64,000 bases of DNA from Planctomycetaceae bacterium (GTDB lineage: Bacteria; Planctomycetota; UBA1135; GCA-002686595): positions 1-64,000 of the forward strand of contig WGMC01000007.1 of assembly GCA_016125265.1 (NCBI GenBank), in the 5' to 3' direction. Made by a program: the position numbers and the translations under genes. Below are positions 17,221 to 27,287 of this stretch, in pieces. Every line of letters begins with the position of its first letter. Positions within the stretch are counted from its first letter, which is position 1. The notes below the pieces were generated by a model. That model did no database searches, was not told where the DNA came from, and saw nothing but the letters and a program-made list of their open reading frames with translations.

Positions 17221-19892
17221 CTTTCTTCCTCCTCGGTCTCGTCCTCGACGATGGGTTCGTCCTCGTCCTCGGCAGCGTCCTCGAGCTCGGGTTCAGCGCC
17301 CTCCAGTTCGGCGTCGACCAGCGAGGCCACCGGACGGGGTCCGTCTCGCTTCAGTTCGAGTTCCAGGTTGCGCGTCTCGAGCTCGAGGTCGTCGCTGGTG
17401 ATCACCTCGAGCGAGACGAGTGCATCGTCGTCCTTCAGGTTGACGAGGCGCACGCCGGCCGTGTTGCGGCCCATGGGACGCATTTCGCTTGCGGCCGTGC
17501 GGATGATCATGCCGCCGTTGGTGATGAACAAGAGGTCGTCCTCACCCCGCGCCATGCGCATCGAAACCACGTCGCCGTTGCGCGCGGTGACCTTGATGTT
17601 GATCACACCTTGGCCCCCGCGTCCCTTGATCGGGTAGTCCTCGAGCAGCGTGCGCTTGCCGTAGCCGCGCGCACACGCGGTGACCACGGTCAGGGCCTTC
17701 TCTGCGCCCTCTTCCTCGCCCATGGCGGACGATGCGGCGGTCGCAGCCGGATCGGCCACGATCATGCCGATCACCTTGTCGTCGCCGACGAGGCGCACGC
17801 CGCGCACACCACCGGCCACGCGGCCCATGGAGCGTGCCGCCTTCTCGTCGAAGCGCACGGCTCGGCCCTTGGCGGTGCCGATCAGGATCGTGGAACCCGG
17901 GCGGGCCAGCGCCACCGACACGACCTCGTCGCCCTCGGCCAAGTTGATGGCGCGGATGCCGCCCTTCTTCGGGCGCGAGTAGGCCTCGAGCGGCGTCTTC
18001 TTGATCGTGCCCTGACGCGTCGCGAAGACCACGAAGTCCTCGGAACCAAAGGCCGGCACACGCAGCAGGCTTTGGATCGATTCGCCGTCGTCGAGCGGCA
18101 AGAGGTTTCGGATCGCGCGGCCCTTGGAGGTCCGGGCGCCCTCGGGCACCTGGTAGACCTTTTGCCAATAGACCTTGCCGCGGTCCGAGAAACACAACAT
18201 GTAGTCGTGCGTTCCCGCCACGAACAGCGACTTGATGGCGTCGCCTTCCTTGGCTTCGCTGCCCTTGATGCCGCGACCGCCGCGGCTTTGCGCGCGGTAG
18301 GTGTCGAGGGCCGTGCGCTTGACGTAGCCGTCGCGCGAGAACGTCACGACCATGACGTCCTCGGTGATCAGCTCTTCGATGTTGAAGCCGGATTCCAGTT
18401 CCTCGCCGGAGATCTCGGTGCGACGGTTGTCGCCGTAGCGCTGCTCCACGTCGTCGACGTCGGCGCGGATGATCGCGCGCACACGGGCCTCGCGCGCCAG
18501 GATGTCCTGGTAGTCGGCGATCTCGGCTTCGAGCTTCTGGAACTCCTCTTCGAGCTTCTCGCGCTCCAGTCCGGTCAAGCGGCCGAGGCGCATGTCGACG
18601 ATGGCCTGTGCCTGCGCTTGGCTCAGGTTGAAACGCGCGATCAAACCGGAGCGCGCCTCTTCGGTGTCCGCGCTGGCGCGGATGATGCGGATCACCTCGT
18701 CGATGTTGTCGACGGCGATGCGCAGGCCCTCGACGATGTGTTTGCGCTCTTCCGCCTTCTTGAGCAGGAAGCGCGTGCGCCGCCGGATGACTTCCTTGCG
18801 GTGCTTGATGAACTCGTCCAGCAACCCGCGCAGGTCCATGGTGCGCGGCTGGCCGTCGACGATGGCCAGGTTGATGATGCTGTACGTCGTCTGCAGCGGC
18901 GTGAACTGGAAGAGCTGCTTGACGACGACCTCGGGGTCCTCGCCGCGCTTCAGTTCGACGACCAGGCGGATGCCGTCGCGGTCCGATTCGTCGCGCACGT
19001 CGCTGATGCCCGTGATGCGGGCGTCTTTGACGACCTCGACGATCTTCTCGATGATCGCGATCTTGCGGACCTGGTAGGGAATTTCCGTGAAGACGATCTG
19101 CGGCCTGCCGCCGCGTCCCTCTTCCAGTTGGTGGCGCGCACGCACGAACACACGCCCGCGGCCGGTGGTGTAGGCCGAGAGGGCGCCGCTGCGCCCCATG
19201 ATGATGCCGCCCGTCGGGAAGTCGGGACCGCGGACCAGGTTGCAGAGCTCGCCCAGGGTGACCTTGGGGTCGTCCAGGACCGCGCGCAGCGCCGCGCTGA
19301 TCTCGCGCAGGTTGTGGGGCGGCAGACTGGTCGCCATGCCGACCGCGATGCCCTCCGAACCGTTGCACAGAAGGTTCGGGAAGCGGCTCGGCAGCACCAC
19401 CGGCTCGAGCAGACGCTCGTCGTAGTTGGGCTGGTAGTCGACGGTCTCCTTGTCGAGGTCCGCCATCATCTCGGTGGCGGGACCGGCCATGCGCGCCTCC
19501 GTGTAGCGCATGGCCGCGGGCGGATCGCCGTCGATCGAACCGAAGTTGCCCTGACCGTCCACCAAGGGGTAGCGCAGCGAGAACTTCTGCGCCATGCGCA
19601 CCAGGGTCGGGTAGATCACCGACTCCCCGTGCGGGTGGTACTCGCCACTCGTGGTGCCGGCGATGTTGGCGCACTTCCTGTACTTCGCGTTCGGGCGAAG
19701 CCGCAGGTCGTTCATCGCCACGAGGATGCGCCGCTGGCTGGGCTTCAGGCCGTCGCGCGCATCGGGCAGGGCGCGGCTGTGGATCACGCTGAGCGCGTAG
19801 TTGAGGTACGACTCGCTCATCTCGCGCTCGATCAAGCGCGGTTCGATGTGCCCGTGGTTGTGCTTGGGCGGGGGAGTCTTCGTCTCGCTCAT
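17217..19892 (-). CDS. gyrA: DNA gyrase subunit A
   Basis: 891 aa. It is the breakage-rejoining subunit of gyrase. The catalytic tyrosine is Tyr130 in [10 protein letters not shown]. The quinolone-region motif [17 protein letters not shown] has Ser91 (E. coli Ser83) and Pro95 where E. coli has Asp87. The C-terminal beta-pinwheel contains a GyrA box as QSRGGRG (canonical Q[RK]RGG[RK]G), needed for negative supercoiling, so this is gyrase and not topoisomerase IV. The last 40 residues are an acidic tail of mostly Asp and Glu. It starts at ATG 19892 and is coupled to yqeY. gyrB lies about 41 kb away at the dnaA locus. The neighbouring flavin reductase gene is divergent. Confidence 0.97.
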   Translation of the reverse strand: MSETKTPPPKHNHGHIEPRLIEREMSESYLNYALSVIHSRALPDARDGLKPSQRRILVAMNDLRLRPNAKYRKCANIAGTTSGEYHPHGESVIYPTLVRMAQKFSLRYPLVDGQGNFGSIDGDPPAAMRYTEARMAGPATEMMADLDKETVDYQPNYDERLLEPVVLPSRFPNLLCNGSEGIAVGMATSLPPHNLREISAALRAVLDDPKVTLGELCNLVRGPDFPTGGIIMGRSGALSAYTTGRGRVFVRARHQLEEGRGGRPQIVFTEIPYQVRKIAIIEKIVEVVKDARITGISDVRDESDRDGIRLVVELKRGEDPEVVVKQLFQFTPLQTTYSIINLAIVDGQPRTMDLRGLLDEFIKHRKEVIRRRTRFLLKKAEERKHIVEGLRIAVDNIDEVIRIIRASADTEEARSGLIARFNLSQAQAQAIVDMRLGRLTGLEREKLEEEFQKLEAEIADYQDILAREARVRAIIRADVDDVEQRYGDNRRTEISGEELESGFNIEELITEDVMVVTFSRDGYVKRTALDTYRAQSRGGRGIKGSEAKEGDAIKSLFVAGTHDYMLCFSDRGKVYWQKVYQVPEGARTSKGRAIRNLLPLDDGESIQSLLRVPAFGSEDFVVFATRQGTIKKTPLEAYSRPKKGGIRAINLAEGDEVVSVALARPGSTILIGTAKGRAVRFDEKAARSMGRVAGGVRGVRLVGDDKVIGMIVADPAATAASSAMGEEEGAEKALTVVTACARGYGKRTLLEDYPIKGRGGQGVINIKVTARNGDVVSMRMARGEDDLLFITNGGMIIRTAASEMRPMGRNTAGVRLVNLKDDDALVSLEVITSDDLELETRNLELELKRDGPRPVASLVDAELEGAEPELEDAAEDEDEPIVEDETEEEES

Positions 19893-20135
19893 CGGGGCGG
19901 ATCAGGCTGGGGGCGGGGCGAACAGAACGTTGACTTGGGTCCGACGGGAGCGGGGCCCGGCGGGATTTGTGTCCGAGGCGCGCCGCTCGGTGGGTCCCGC
20001 GGATGCGTCCGGAGACTTGGCCCCAATGACCCAGGATTATCACCGCTGGGAGGGGGTGGGAACCAGCACGAAGCGCGGCCCGCGTGTTCCGATTCGCGCA
20101 CTTGAGGGCGCCGGGGCCGGGGTTACGCTCCCCCG

Positions 20136-20618
20136 ATGACTCGCACCGAACACCCTCCGCTTGCCCGGGCACTCGGGCGTGTGCCGTCCGGCCTTTACAT
20201 CGTCACCGCCGTCGGCGAGGGGGGCCCCATGGGCTTCCTCGGCTCGTTCGTGCAGCAGGTGGGCTTCGAGCCCCCCACCCTGGTCGTCGCCGTGGGCCAC
20301 GACCGGGCCCATCTCGCGGCCATGCGCGAGACCGGCGCGTTCGCGGTGTCGGTGCTGGACCCCGCGTCGAAGGGGCTGATGGCGCAGTTCTACAAGCCCC
20401 CGTCGGCGGGCGCGGATCCCTTCGGGGGCCTGGAAACCGTCCGCACGCCGGCGGGCCAGTGGGCGCTGGCCAGCGCGCTCGCGTGGATCGAGTGCCAAGT
20501 GGTCGCCGAGCAGGACGTGGGCGACCACGTCGCGGTATTCGGACGCGCCACGGCCGGTGCCCTGATCCGCGAGGGGGACCCGCTGGTCCACCTGCGCCGG
20601 AACGGCTTCTCCTACTGA
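20136..20618 (+). CDS. Flavin reductase family (FMN-binding split-barrel) protein
   Basis: 160 aa. The N-terminal motif ALGRVPSGLYIVTA and the following GFLGSFVQQVGFEPP are the usual flavin-reductase-like signature for FMN binding. The body includes HDRAHLAAMRETGAFAVSVL, and the end is short (PLVHLRRNGFSY). Members reduce flavin with NAD(P)H or bind FMN for partner oxidoreductases; the substrate is unknown. It is transcribed away from gyrA across a 243-bp gap and ends 6 bp from the convergent stop of the next gene. The family call is solid. Confidence 0.88.
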   Translation: MTRTEHPPLARALGRVPSGLYIVTAVGEGGPMGFLGSFVQQVGFEPPTLVVAVGHDRAHLAAMRETGAFAVSVLDPASKGLMAQFYKPPSAGADPFGGLETVRTPAGQWALASALAWIECQVVAEQDVGDHVAVFGRATAGALIREGDPLVHLRRNGFSY

Positions 20619-20624
20619 TCCGGG

Positions 20625-23084
20625 TCAGGGCGCGGAGGAGCGCCAGATCCGCAGGGGTCCGAAGCGCGCGCGCCCATCGTTCAAGTTGAAGCGGATCCCG
20701 CCGCGGATCGTGCTGGGGTCGAACTCGGTCGATTCGATCGCCTCGCCGTCGATCGAGATCTCGAGCTTCCCGTCCAGCACCGCCATCTCGATGCGCACCA
20801 AGCGACCGTCGGGGGGCTCGCACGTGCCGAGCGGCTCGAAACTGAACCGCACGGTGTCGCCGGCGGGCTGGGACTGCCCGCCCGTGATGCCGCCTCGACC
20901 GTCGATTTGCAGTTGGAAGTTGCGTCCGAACCAACTCGAGCCGATTTGCAGGCCGACGCTGGAACCGGACTCCTTGAGCTGCGCGTCGCGCACGTGGAGT
21001 TCGAGGCGGAAGGGCGGGTGCACCGACTCGGGCACCGCGAAATTCATGAAGGGAAAGTCGCCGCTGGCGGAACCCATCACCGAGTACGGCGAGGGGGTCC
21101 ACCGGTTGCCCTTCGCCTGCATCTCGACGCGGCCCTCCGACATCGGGACCCGGTGCCAGCGGCCCGTGGGCACGTCCGCGGCCCGCAGGAGGTTCTCGGC
21201 GCGGTAGCGCAGGGCCGCCGCCCCCGCGTGCGCCCCGGCGGCCCGTCGAAGGACCAAGGCCGCATTGCGCGGGCGCTCGCTTCCGACGAGACGCGTGGCG
21301 GCGGCGTCGAGGCCCTCCCAATGGGCGCGCTCGGCGGCCAGCCAGGCCGGGCCAAAGGTGGGCGCCAGTTCGGTGAGGCGCGCGTCGGCGCGGGCCAGCA
21401 CCGCGCCGTCGCCCTCGACGAGCGCCGTCGCCGCCGCCCGACGCCAGGCCAGGACGGCGCCGTCGCGGTCGCCCTCGGCTTCGAAGCACTCGGCGACGGT
21501 GGCATGGGGAGCGGCCCGTTCCGGCCGCAGGCTCAGCGAGCGCCGCGCGACACGCAACGCCTCGCGCGATTGGCCCGCGGCGAGTTTGCGGCGCGCGGCC
21601 GCCTCGAGGCGTTCCAGCGCGCTGGCCTGGGCGCGTTCCTCCGCGCGGACGTTCTGGACGAAGACGCGCAAGGCCTCCTCGAACGCCTCGAGCGATTCGA
21701 AACCAGCGCCGTCGACGAACACCTTCTCGAAGCGCACCAGCGGATCCTGTTCGGCGCCGGAGCTGAACTCCTTCCAGTAGGCGTGGAAACGATCGCCGAA
21801 ACGCGGTGCGCCAGTGTCGTCCTCGCCGTGCAGCAGGAAGTAGACCAGGCCGTGGTGGTACGGCTCGTGGGTGCGCGGGATGCGCTTGTCGGGCGAGAGC
21901 CGCAGCACGTCCTCCAGCGTCAAGGGAGCCTTGCGTTCCCGTCGGTTCGGGCGCTTCGGACCCGGCTCGGGCTCGGGCTCGGCGGCTTCCGCCTTCGCGG
22001 CGAACGCGGCTTCGAGGGCCGCCAACTGGGCGGCCGATGGCCCGCCCACTTCGACTCGACCACTCTGGGAAACGAGCACTCCCTCGAAGTAGCTGCTCGT
22101 ACCCGCTGACAGCCAAGGCGGCACGGGAAGTTTGGCGACCAAACTCGCAAACGGCCGCGAGGCTTCGCGCGCGAGATCCGGCCACAGCGCGTCGAGCTCG
22201 CCGCCGTCCGCACGCGGATCCAGCGCGTGCAACGTGCCGCTGGATTCGTCGAGCACCGCCAGCGACCGCGGTTCGGACGAACGGATCGCCGCCCGGTACT
22301 CCGCGTCCTCCACATGGAGTTGCACCGTCAGCCGCGGCAAGGTGCCCCCCTTTTCCTTGTACCGGTAGATGCGGCGGTAGTGCTCGCTCAAGCCATCGAG
22401 CGCCGTCGCGATCTGCTGCACGACTTCGGGTTCGGCCTTCGATCGCACGGTGTACGTGGTGCCGCGCAGTTCGGTTTGCCCCTTCGTGGTGCGCGCCGAC
22501 GTGCCGATATCGGCGACGGGTGCGTCCAAGTTGACGAGCGCATCCCGGCCCTTGCCGCTGCCCAGTTTGCGCCAGCTCTCGCGTGCGGCGGCGTCCTGTG
22601 AAGTGCCAAAACACGAGCGCAGGAGGTCTGCCGCGTTGCTCGGCATCTTCGCCTGTTCCGCGGCGCGGACCAGACCCGCGAGCTGGACAGCGCGGGCCTC
22701 GGCCAACTCGTTCCAGGTGGCGCGCTCGGCGTCGGCTTCCTCGAGGCGCCCTTCCAGCGCCGCGCGGCGTTCGGGGGGCAGGTTGGGAAGGGAGAGCAGT
22801 TCGTTCAGGTAACCGAGCACGAGGTCCGGCTGCTCCGCGCTGTGGGCAGCCGCGGCGCCGAGTTCCAAGTACTCCTCGGCAAGTCCCACGAACTCGAGGC
22901 TGCGCTCCAGATCCAAGAGTGCTCGGCGGGCGTCGCCGCGCTCCACCAAAGCCCGGATCGCCGCCGCGTCCGCGAACTTGTCGTCCTCGGGTGACTGCGG
23001 CACGGCGGCAAAGGCCGAACACACCAGCGCGGCAAGGACGACGTGGGGCGCGCGGACCGTCGCGGGCGAGCGAAGTAGTTTCAT
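20625..23084 (-). CDS. Exported peptidase-like protein with lost zinc motif (paralogue of next gene upstream)
   Basis: 819 aa from ATG 23084. The signal peptide (about 1-28) is followed by helical repeats to about 190 and a gluzincin-like domain of the DUF1570 kind at about 195-480. The segment YRRIYRYKEKGGTLPRLTVQL is near-identical in layout to the neighbour's. The zinc site is destroyed: residues 306-310 read REASR where the paralogue has HEASH. The later LSAGTSSYFEGV replaces the neighbour's LNEGTASYFEGA, which removes the third ligand Glu. The C-terminus holds helical repeats and a concanavalin-like beta domain (about 620-819). It starts 8 bp after the stop of the active copy, so both are probably made together. 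It is likely a binding or regulatory pseudoenzyme; the partner is unknown. Confidence 0.82.
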   Translation of the reverse strand: MKLLRSPATVRAPHVVLAALVCSAFAAVPQSPEDDKFADAAAIRALVERGDARRALLDLERSLEFVGLAEEYLELGAAAAHSAEQPDLVLGYLNELLSLPNLPPERRAALEGRLEEADAERATWNELAEARAVQLAGLVRAAEQAKMPSNAADLLRSCFGTSQDAAARESWRKLGSGKGRDALVNLDAPVADIGTSARTTKGQTELRGTTYTVRSKAEPEVVQQIATALDGLSEHYRRIYRYKEKGGTLPRLTVQLHVEDAEYRAAIRSSEPRSLAVLDESSGTLHALDPRADGGELDALWPDLAREASRPFASLVAKLPVPPWLSAGTSSYFEGVLVSQSGRVEVGGPSAAQLAALEAAFAAKAEAAEPEPEPGPKRPNRRERKAPLTLEDVLRLSPDKRIPRTHEPYHHGLVYFLLHGEDDTGAPRFGDRFHAYWKEFSSGAEQDPLVRFEKVFVDGAGFESLEAFEEALRVFVQNVRAEERAQASALERLEAAARRKLAAGQSREALRVARRSLSLRPERAAPHATVAECFEAEGDRDGAVLAWRRAAATALVEGDGAVLARADARLTELAPTFGPAWLAAERAHWEGLDAAATRLVGSERPRNAALVLRRAAGAHAGAAALRYRAENLLRAADVPTGRWHRVPMSEGRVEMQAKGNRWTPSPYSVMGSASGDFPFMNFAVPESVHPPFRLELHVRDAQLKESGSSVGLQIGSSWFGRNFQLQIDGRGGITGGQSQPAGDTVRFSFEPLGTCEPPDGRLVRIEMAVLDGKLEISIDGEAIESTEFDPSTIRGGIRFNLNDGRARFGPLRIWRSSAP

Positions 23085-23092
23085 CGTGCGGA

Positions 23093-25588
23093 TCAGTGGA
23101 GAACGCGAGCACCCTCGAAGACGCTCCGGGCGCCCTGGAGGAAGAAGCCGACGCGGCCGGTCAGATCCTCCGGGGACATCGGGATGACGGCGATGGATTC
23201 GTCGTCGACGAACACTTCCAGTTCGCTGTGCCGGGCTTCCAGGGTCACCTTGTACACCGCGTCCTCCATCGGCATGAACGAGCCGATGCGGTCGACGTCG
23301 GGCACGTTGTCCTCGAAGCGCACGAGAACCACGTTGCCGTCGGCGGACAGCCCCAGAAGTTGCTGACCACCGCCGGCGCCCGCGCCAAAGACGAGGCCCT
23401 GGTAGGACGCGGACGCGCCCGCCGCGATGCTGACGCCGGACTCGAAACGCCAGCGACTCGCCACCGTCGTGGGAGCGATCAGGAAACCCGGGCCGCCGGT
23501 GCGCTTGTCCGCTTTCAGCTTCCAGTTCTCGGCTTCCCAGCGCCCGCCGGGACTCTTCTCCCAAGCCTCGAGGTCACCGCCCAGCGGCAGGCGCCGCCAG
23601 CGTCGGTTGTCGAGCGCTCCGTCTTGGCGGATTTCTTGCGCGAGCTTCTCGAGCGCCAGGCTCGAGCCGAGCAGACCCAGGGAACGCTCGATCGCCAGCA
23701 GCGCGGCCCGGGGGTACTCGGCGGTGGTGTACTGCTCCGCGAGGGCCGCGGACCTCTTCGCGAAGGCGTCCGCGCTGGCGTCCGCGTTGCTCGTCACCGT
23801 GGCTTCGATCTTGCGGATGCGTTGTTCCGCGTCTGCGGCGGCCTCGGAGAGCTTGAGGCCGTCGAAGTGCGCGAGCTCGGCATCGGGGTCCTCGGAGTTG
23901 CGCAGGAAGTCGAGCGCGCGGCGCAGGTAGTACACGGCGCCATCGGACTGCTCCAACTCGGCAAACGCCACACCGAGACCGTAGAGGGCGGACACGTCGT
24001 CCACACGCTTGCGGAGCGCCCACTGGAACGATTCCGCGGCGTACGCGTGTTTGCCGTTCTTCGTCTGCTTGCGGCCCTTTGCGATCAACTTGTCGGCCTG
24101 TTCGGGGCCGCCGAAGTGCAACGTGTTGAGTTCGCGGATCCAATTGGCGAACTGCACTTCGAAGTTGGCGAAGTTCTCGATGCCAGGCACCGCCGGCTGT
24201 GTGACGAAGTACTCGACGAAACGGTCCACCACTTCGTGTTTGGCACCACCGGCGTAGGCCTGCCAGAAGTCGAAGTAGGGCTGCAGGTAGATCCGCTCGC
24301 TCTTCTCGTTCTCGAAGTTGTGGAAGAAGTACACGAGCCCCCAGCCCCAGGGATAGAACGCGCCGTCGTACGAGCCGGGGCGGAAGTACGAGATGACGTC
24401 GAGCAACTTGACGCCCGACGTGCTCGCGGTCGTGGCGGTCGCGCTGCCGAGCATCGCCGCGAGCTGACGCAACCGCCCGTCCGGGATCAGGTTGGTCTGC
24501 ACCTTGCCGTTGGAGGTGAGGCGTGCGCCCTCGAAGTACGAAGCGGTGCCCTCGTTGAGCCAACCGGGGATCAAGCTCTTGGCGACCGCCGAGGTGAATT
24601 GGTGCGACGCCTCGTGGAACAGCGTCGACCAGAGGTCCGCGAGCGTGCCGTCGTCCGTGCGCCGGTCGTAGGCCGCCACGCGGTTTTCGAGGGGCACGAA
24701 GAATCCGCGGATCGTCGGCTGTGTGATGCCCTCGTACTCGTCGAACTCGCGGCGCTGTGCGTAGACGTTGATCACGCAGCGGCGCATGGTTCCGCCGCGC
24801 TCCTTGTATCGGAAGACACGGCGGTAGAACTCGCCCATCTGCTCCATGGCCTGCGACATGGCGTGCGCCATCTCGTACCCCATGTTGGTGCGGATGGTGT
24901 AGTTGTCCGACTTGATCTCGTACGCGTTCTCCCAACGGGCCCGTTTGGCGTCCTCCTTCGCGATCCACTCGGGCGTCTTCTTCGACTTGGGCGGCTCGAT
25001 GGGCACGTCGACGCCGCTTTGCAGGAGCTCTTCGACGGCCTTCTCGTTGCCGTAGATCTTGTCGAGCAGCTTCCGCGCCGCGTCCTCGCTGGCCGAGCCC
25101 TCGCAGCGCAGCAGCAGCTCCACCGCGTTGGCGTAGAGCTTGCGACGCTCGAAGCCCTTGGCCAGTTCGAGTTGTTCGGCGGCGTAGGCATCGACCAGCG
25201 CCTGGATGGCCCCCGGATTCGGGTCGAGGAGCGCGAGTTGGCCTTGGAACGCCTTGCGCTCGGCAGCGGTCAGGTGGTCGAGCTCCAGCGCCGCCACGAC
25301 CAACTGCATGGCCTGGTCGATCTCCCCAGCCTTCTCCGCGGCCTCGGCGGCGAGCCCGAACAACTCGGGATCCTCGGGCCGGAACTCGAGGGCCAAGTTC
25401 GCCACCTCGAGGGCCTTCAGCGGGCTTTCGCTCTCCAGGGCCGAACGCACGTCGTCGGTGCTGGGCGGTCCGCCGTCGGAGTCCGCGGCAGGTGCGGCGG
25501 AGCGAAGGGCGCCGGGGTTGGGATGGGCGAGCAGGAGCGGCGCCGCGGCCAGAAGGCACAGGGCGCGGGGTACGAAGGATCGCAGCAT
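23093..25588 (-). CDS. Exported zinc-metallopeptidase-like protein (HEASH)
   Basis: 831 aa from ATG 25588. The signal peptide (about 1-22) precedes helical repeats (about 60-200). A gluzincin-type peptidase domain follows with HEASH at residues 325-329 (24602-24616) and a downstream WLNEGTASYFEGA whose Glu would be the third zinc ligand. This resembles the DUF1570 proteins abundant in planctomycetes. More TPR-like helices (about 480-630) and a C-terminal beta-sandwich of concanavalin/LamG type (about 650-831, with AVYKVTLEARHSELEVFVDDE) follow. It is expected to act outside the inner membrane, perhaps on surface proteins or cell wall. It forms an operon with its inactive copy. Catalysis is inferred from the motif only. 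Confidence 0.82.
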   Translation of the reverse strand: MLRSFVPRALCLLAAAPLLLAHPNPGALRSAAPAADSDGGPPSTDDVRSALESESPLKALEVANLALEFRPEDPELFGLAAEAAEKAGEIDQAMQLVVAALELDHLTAAERKAFQGQLALLDPNPGAIQALVDAYAAEQLELAKGFERRKLYANAVELLLRCEGSASEDAARKLLDKIYGNEKAVEELLQSGVDVPIEPPKSKKTPEWIAKEDAKRARWENAYEIKSDNYTIRTNMGYEMAHAMSQAMEQMGEFYRRVFRYKERGGTMRRCVINVYAQRREFDEYEGITQPTIRGFFVPLENRVAAYDRRTDDGTLADLWSTLFHEASHQFTSAVAKSLIPGWLNEGTASYFEGARLTSNGKVQTNLIPDGRLRQLAAMLGSATATTASTSGVKLLDVISYFRPGSYDGAFYPWGWGLVYFFHNFENEKSERIYLQPYFDFWQAYAGGAKHEVVDRFVEYFVTQPAVPGIENFANFEVQFANWIRELNTLHFGGPEQADKLIAKGRKQTKNGKHAYAAESFQWALRKRVDDVSALYGLGVAFAELEQSDGAVYYLRRALDFLRNSEDPDAELAHFDGLKLSEAAADAEQRIRKIEATVTSNADASADAFAKRSAALAEQYTTAEYPRAALLAIERSLGLLGSSLALEKLAQEIRQDGALDNRRWRRLPLGGDLEAWEKSPGGRWEAENWKLKADKRTGGPGFLIAPTTVASRWRFESGVSIAAGASASYQGLVFGAGAGGGQQLLGLSADGNVVLVRFEDNVPDVDRIGSFMPMEDAVYKVTLEARHSELEVFVDDESIAVIPMSPEDLTGRVGFFLQGARSVFEGARVLH

Positions 25589-25703
25589 CGAAACCGTAAG
25601 GGGAAGCGAATCGCGCGGCGGGGCGCGGTCGAGCCGAAGGGGTGGGGCGAGATCGTCCCACACTACGACCCGATCGGGGGTTCGTTCGTGTGAAACCGCA
25701 GCG

Positions 25704-27266
25704 TCACGGGCCGCCGGGGGGCAGCGGCGGCGCGGAGCCGGGCCCGGCGCCCCGCAGGCGCGCGAGCGCGGCGAGCTCGGCCGAGGCGTCCACGTCCTGG
25801 GCCTCACCCGCGGCACGGGCCGCGTCCAGGAGCGCCGCTGCCGACGCACCCTCGCCCACGCGCAACCCGGCCCGCGCCAGGCGCGCTTCCACGTTCGTGC
25901 CCACGCCGTCGGGGCCGGCCGAGCGCTCGGCCCGCGCCAGGGCCGCGCCGAAGCGCCCGAGGCGCAACTCCGCCCGGGCCCGCTCCAGCGGCAGGTCCCG
26001 CGACAGCACAACCGCCTGGGCCGCGACCACGAGGAGCGCCGCCACCGACACGGTCCAGATCACGCGGCGGAGGGCGAGCCGCACTCGGCGCCCCACGCCG
26101 GGGTCCCGCGCCGCGGCTCCGAGGAACGACACCCGCTGGGCCACGCTGAAGTGCCGCCAGGAACGCAGTCCGCGGGCGTGCAGCCCTGAGACACCCTCGA
26201 GGGCCTCGATCAGCGACCGGCCGTCCTTGGTCAGGTCGAGGGCGAAGAGGTCCGCATCCAGCTCGAAACGCCGCGAAAGCCACCCGAATGTGCCGTACCA
26301 GAGGCCCAGCGCGACCAAGAAGCCGATGCCGGCGGCCCATTCACCTGCCGGTCCGCCGCCGGGCGACACCCAACGGCCCACAAGGTCCACCGCCAGGAAC
26401 ACCGCCACGGTGAACAGCGCGAAGAACGGCACGTGGCGCCGCATCGCGTGGCCCATCTCGTGGGCGAAGACGGCCTCCAGTTCGCGGGGTGTCAGCCGCG
26501 CGAGGAGGCCGTCGGTGAACAGGACGTACCGCATCCGCGGCGCGAACCCGACGATGGCCGCGTTGGCGACGAGGCCCTGGGTGCGCCACAGGTAGAGACC
26601 CCGGCAGCGGAAACCCGCCCGCGCGGCCAGGTCGGCGAGGGCGGCGCGCAGGGGCCCCGCGGGGAGCGGAGTCGTCCGCCAGATGTGCACCAGGATCCAG
26701 GGCAGCACCCAGCCCATGCCGACGAGGAGCAGCGCCACCTGCACGAGGCCGAGGAGCGCGACTTCCTCCGAGTGCACCCGCCAGGCTTCGTGCTGGGCGA
26801 GGGCCCAAAGGCCTCCCAAGAGCACGCCGACCGGCACCAACGCCGAAAGCAGCATGCGGACCTGGAAGTTGCGGGCGCCGGGGTTCGCGCCCCGGCCCGC
26901 GGAGCGCTGGCGGGCGTCGATCGCCAGGAGCTCGAGCACCACGTAGGGCAGCAGCGCGAGCAGCAGCCCCGGCCCCGGCCAAGGTTCGAGCACCGACCCG
27001 CCGATGCGCGCGGCGAGCGCAGTGAAGCCGCACACGTAGCTGACCCACCCGTGGCCCAGCAGCGCGAGCAGCGGAAAGAGGCGCGCCGCCCCCGCCGCGG
27101 TCCGAAACCGACCGGCCAGGGCCTCGTGCCGCGCGAACCAGGCCACCGCGTGGGGCGCGGGCAGGGCGAGGAGCGCAAATCCGAGCGGCAGCAGCGCCGG
27201 CGCGCCGGTGCCCTCGACCAGGGCCACGACGGCCAGGGCGAGCAGGACCTCGAGCACGTACGCCAC
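25704..27266 (-). CDS. M48-family membrane metallopeptidase
   Basis: 520 aa from GTG 27266. There are several N-terminal membrane helices (about 1-185). The M48 catalytic motif HEMGH sits inside ELEAVFAHEMGHAMRRHVP, followed by two further helices (FFALFTVAVFLAVDLV and a later pair). The next zinc-ligand region contains the EADLFALDL-like stretch FELDADLFALDL. The domain order resembles HtpX/Ste24-type membrane peptidases that degrade misfolded membrane proteins. The C-terminal 120 residues are Ala/Arg-rich helices. It lies 21 bp after rnhC and may be cotranscribed with it. Confidence 0.9.
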   Translation of the reverse strand: MAYVLEVLLALAVVALVEGTGAPALLPLGFALLALPAPHAVAWFARHEALAGRFRTAAGAARLFPLLALLGHGWVSYVCGFTALAARIGGSVLEPWPGPGLLLALLPYVVLELLAIDARQRSAGRGANPGARNFQVRMLLSALVPVGVLLGGLWALAQHEAWRVHSEEVALLGLVQVALLLVGMGWVLPWILVHIWRTTPLPAGPLRAALADLAARAGFRCRGLYLWRTQGLVANAAIVGFAPRMRYVLFTDGLLARLTPRELEAVFAHEMGHAMRRHVPFFALFTVAVFLAVDLVGRWVSPGGGPAGEWAAGIGFLVALGLWYGTFGWLSRRFELDADLFALDLTKDGRSLIEALEGVSGLHARGLRSWRHFSVAQRVSFLGAAARDPGVGRRVRLALRRVIWTVSVAALLVVAAQAVVLSRDLPLERARAELRLGRFGAALARAERSAGPDGVGTNVEARLARAGLRVGEGASAAALLDAARAAGEAQDVDASAELAALARLRGAGPGSAPPLPPGGP

Positions 27267-27287
27267 GTGCCGCCGATCGTACCCCGC

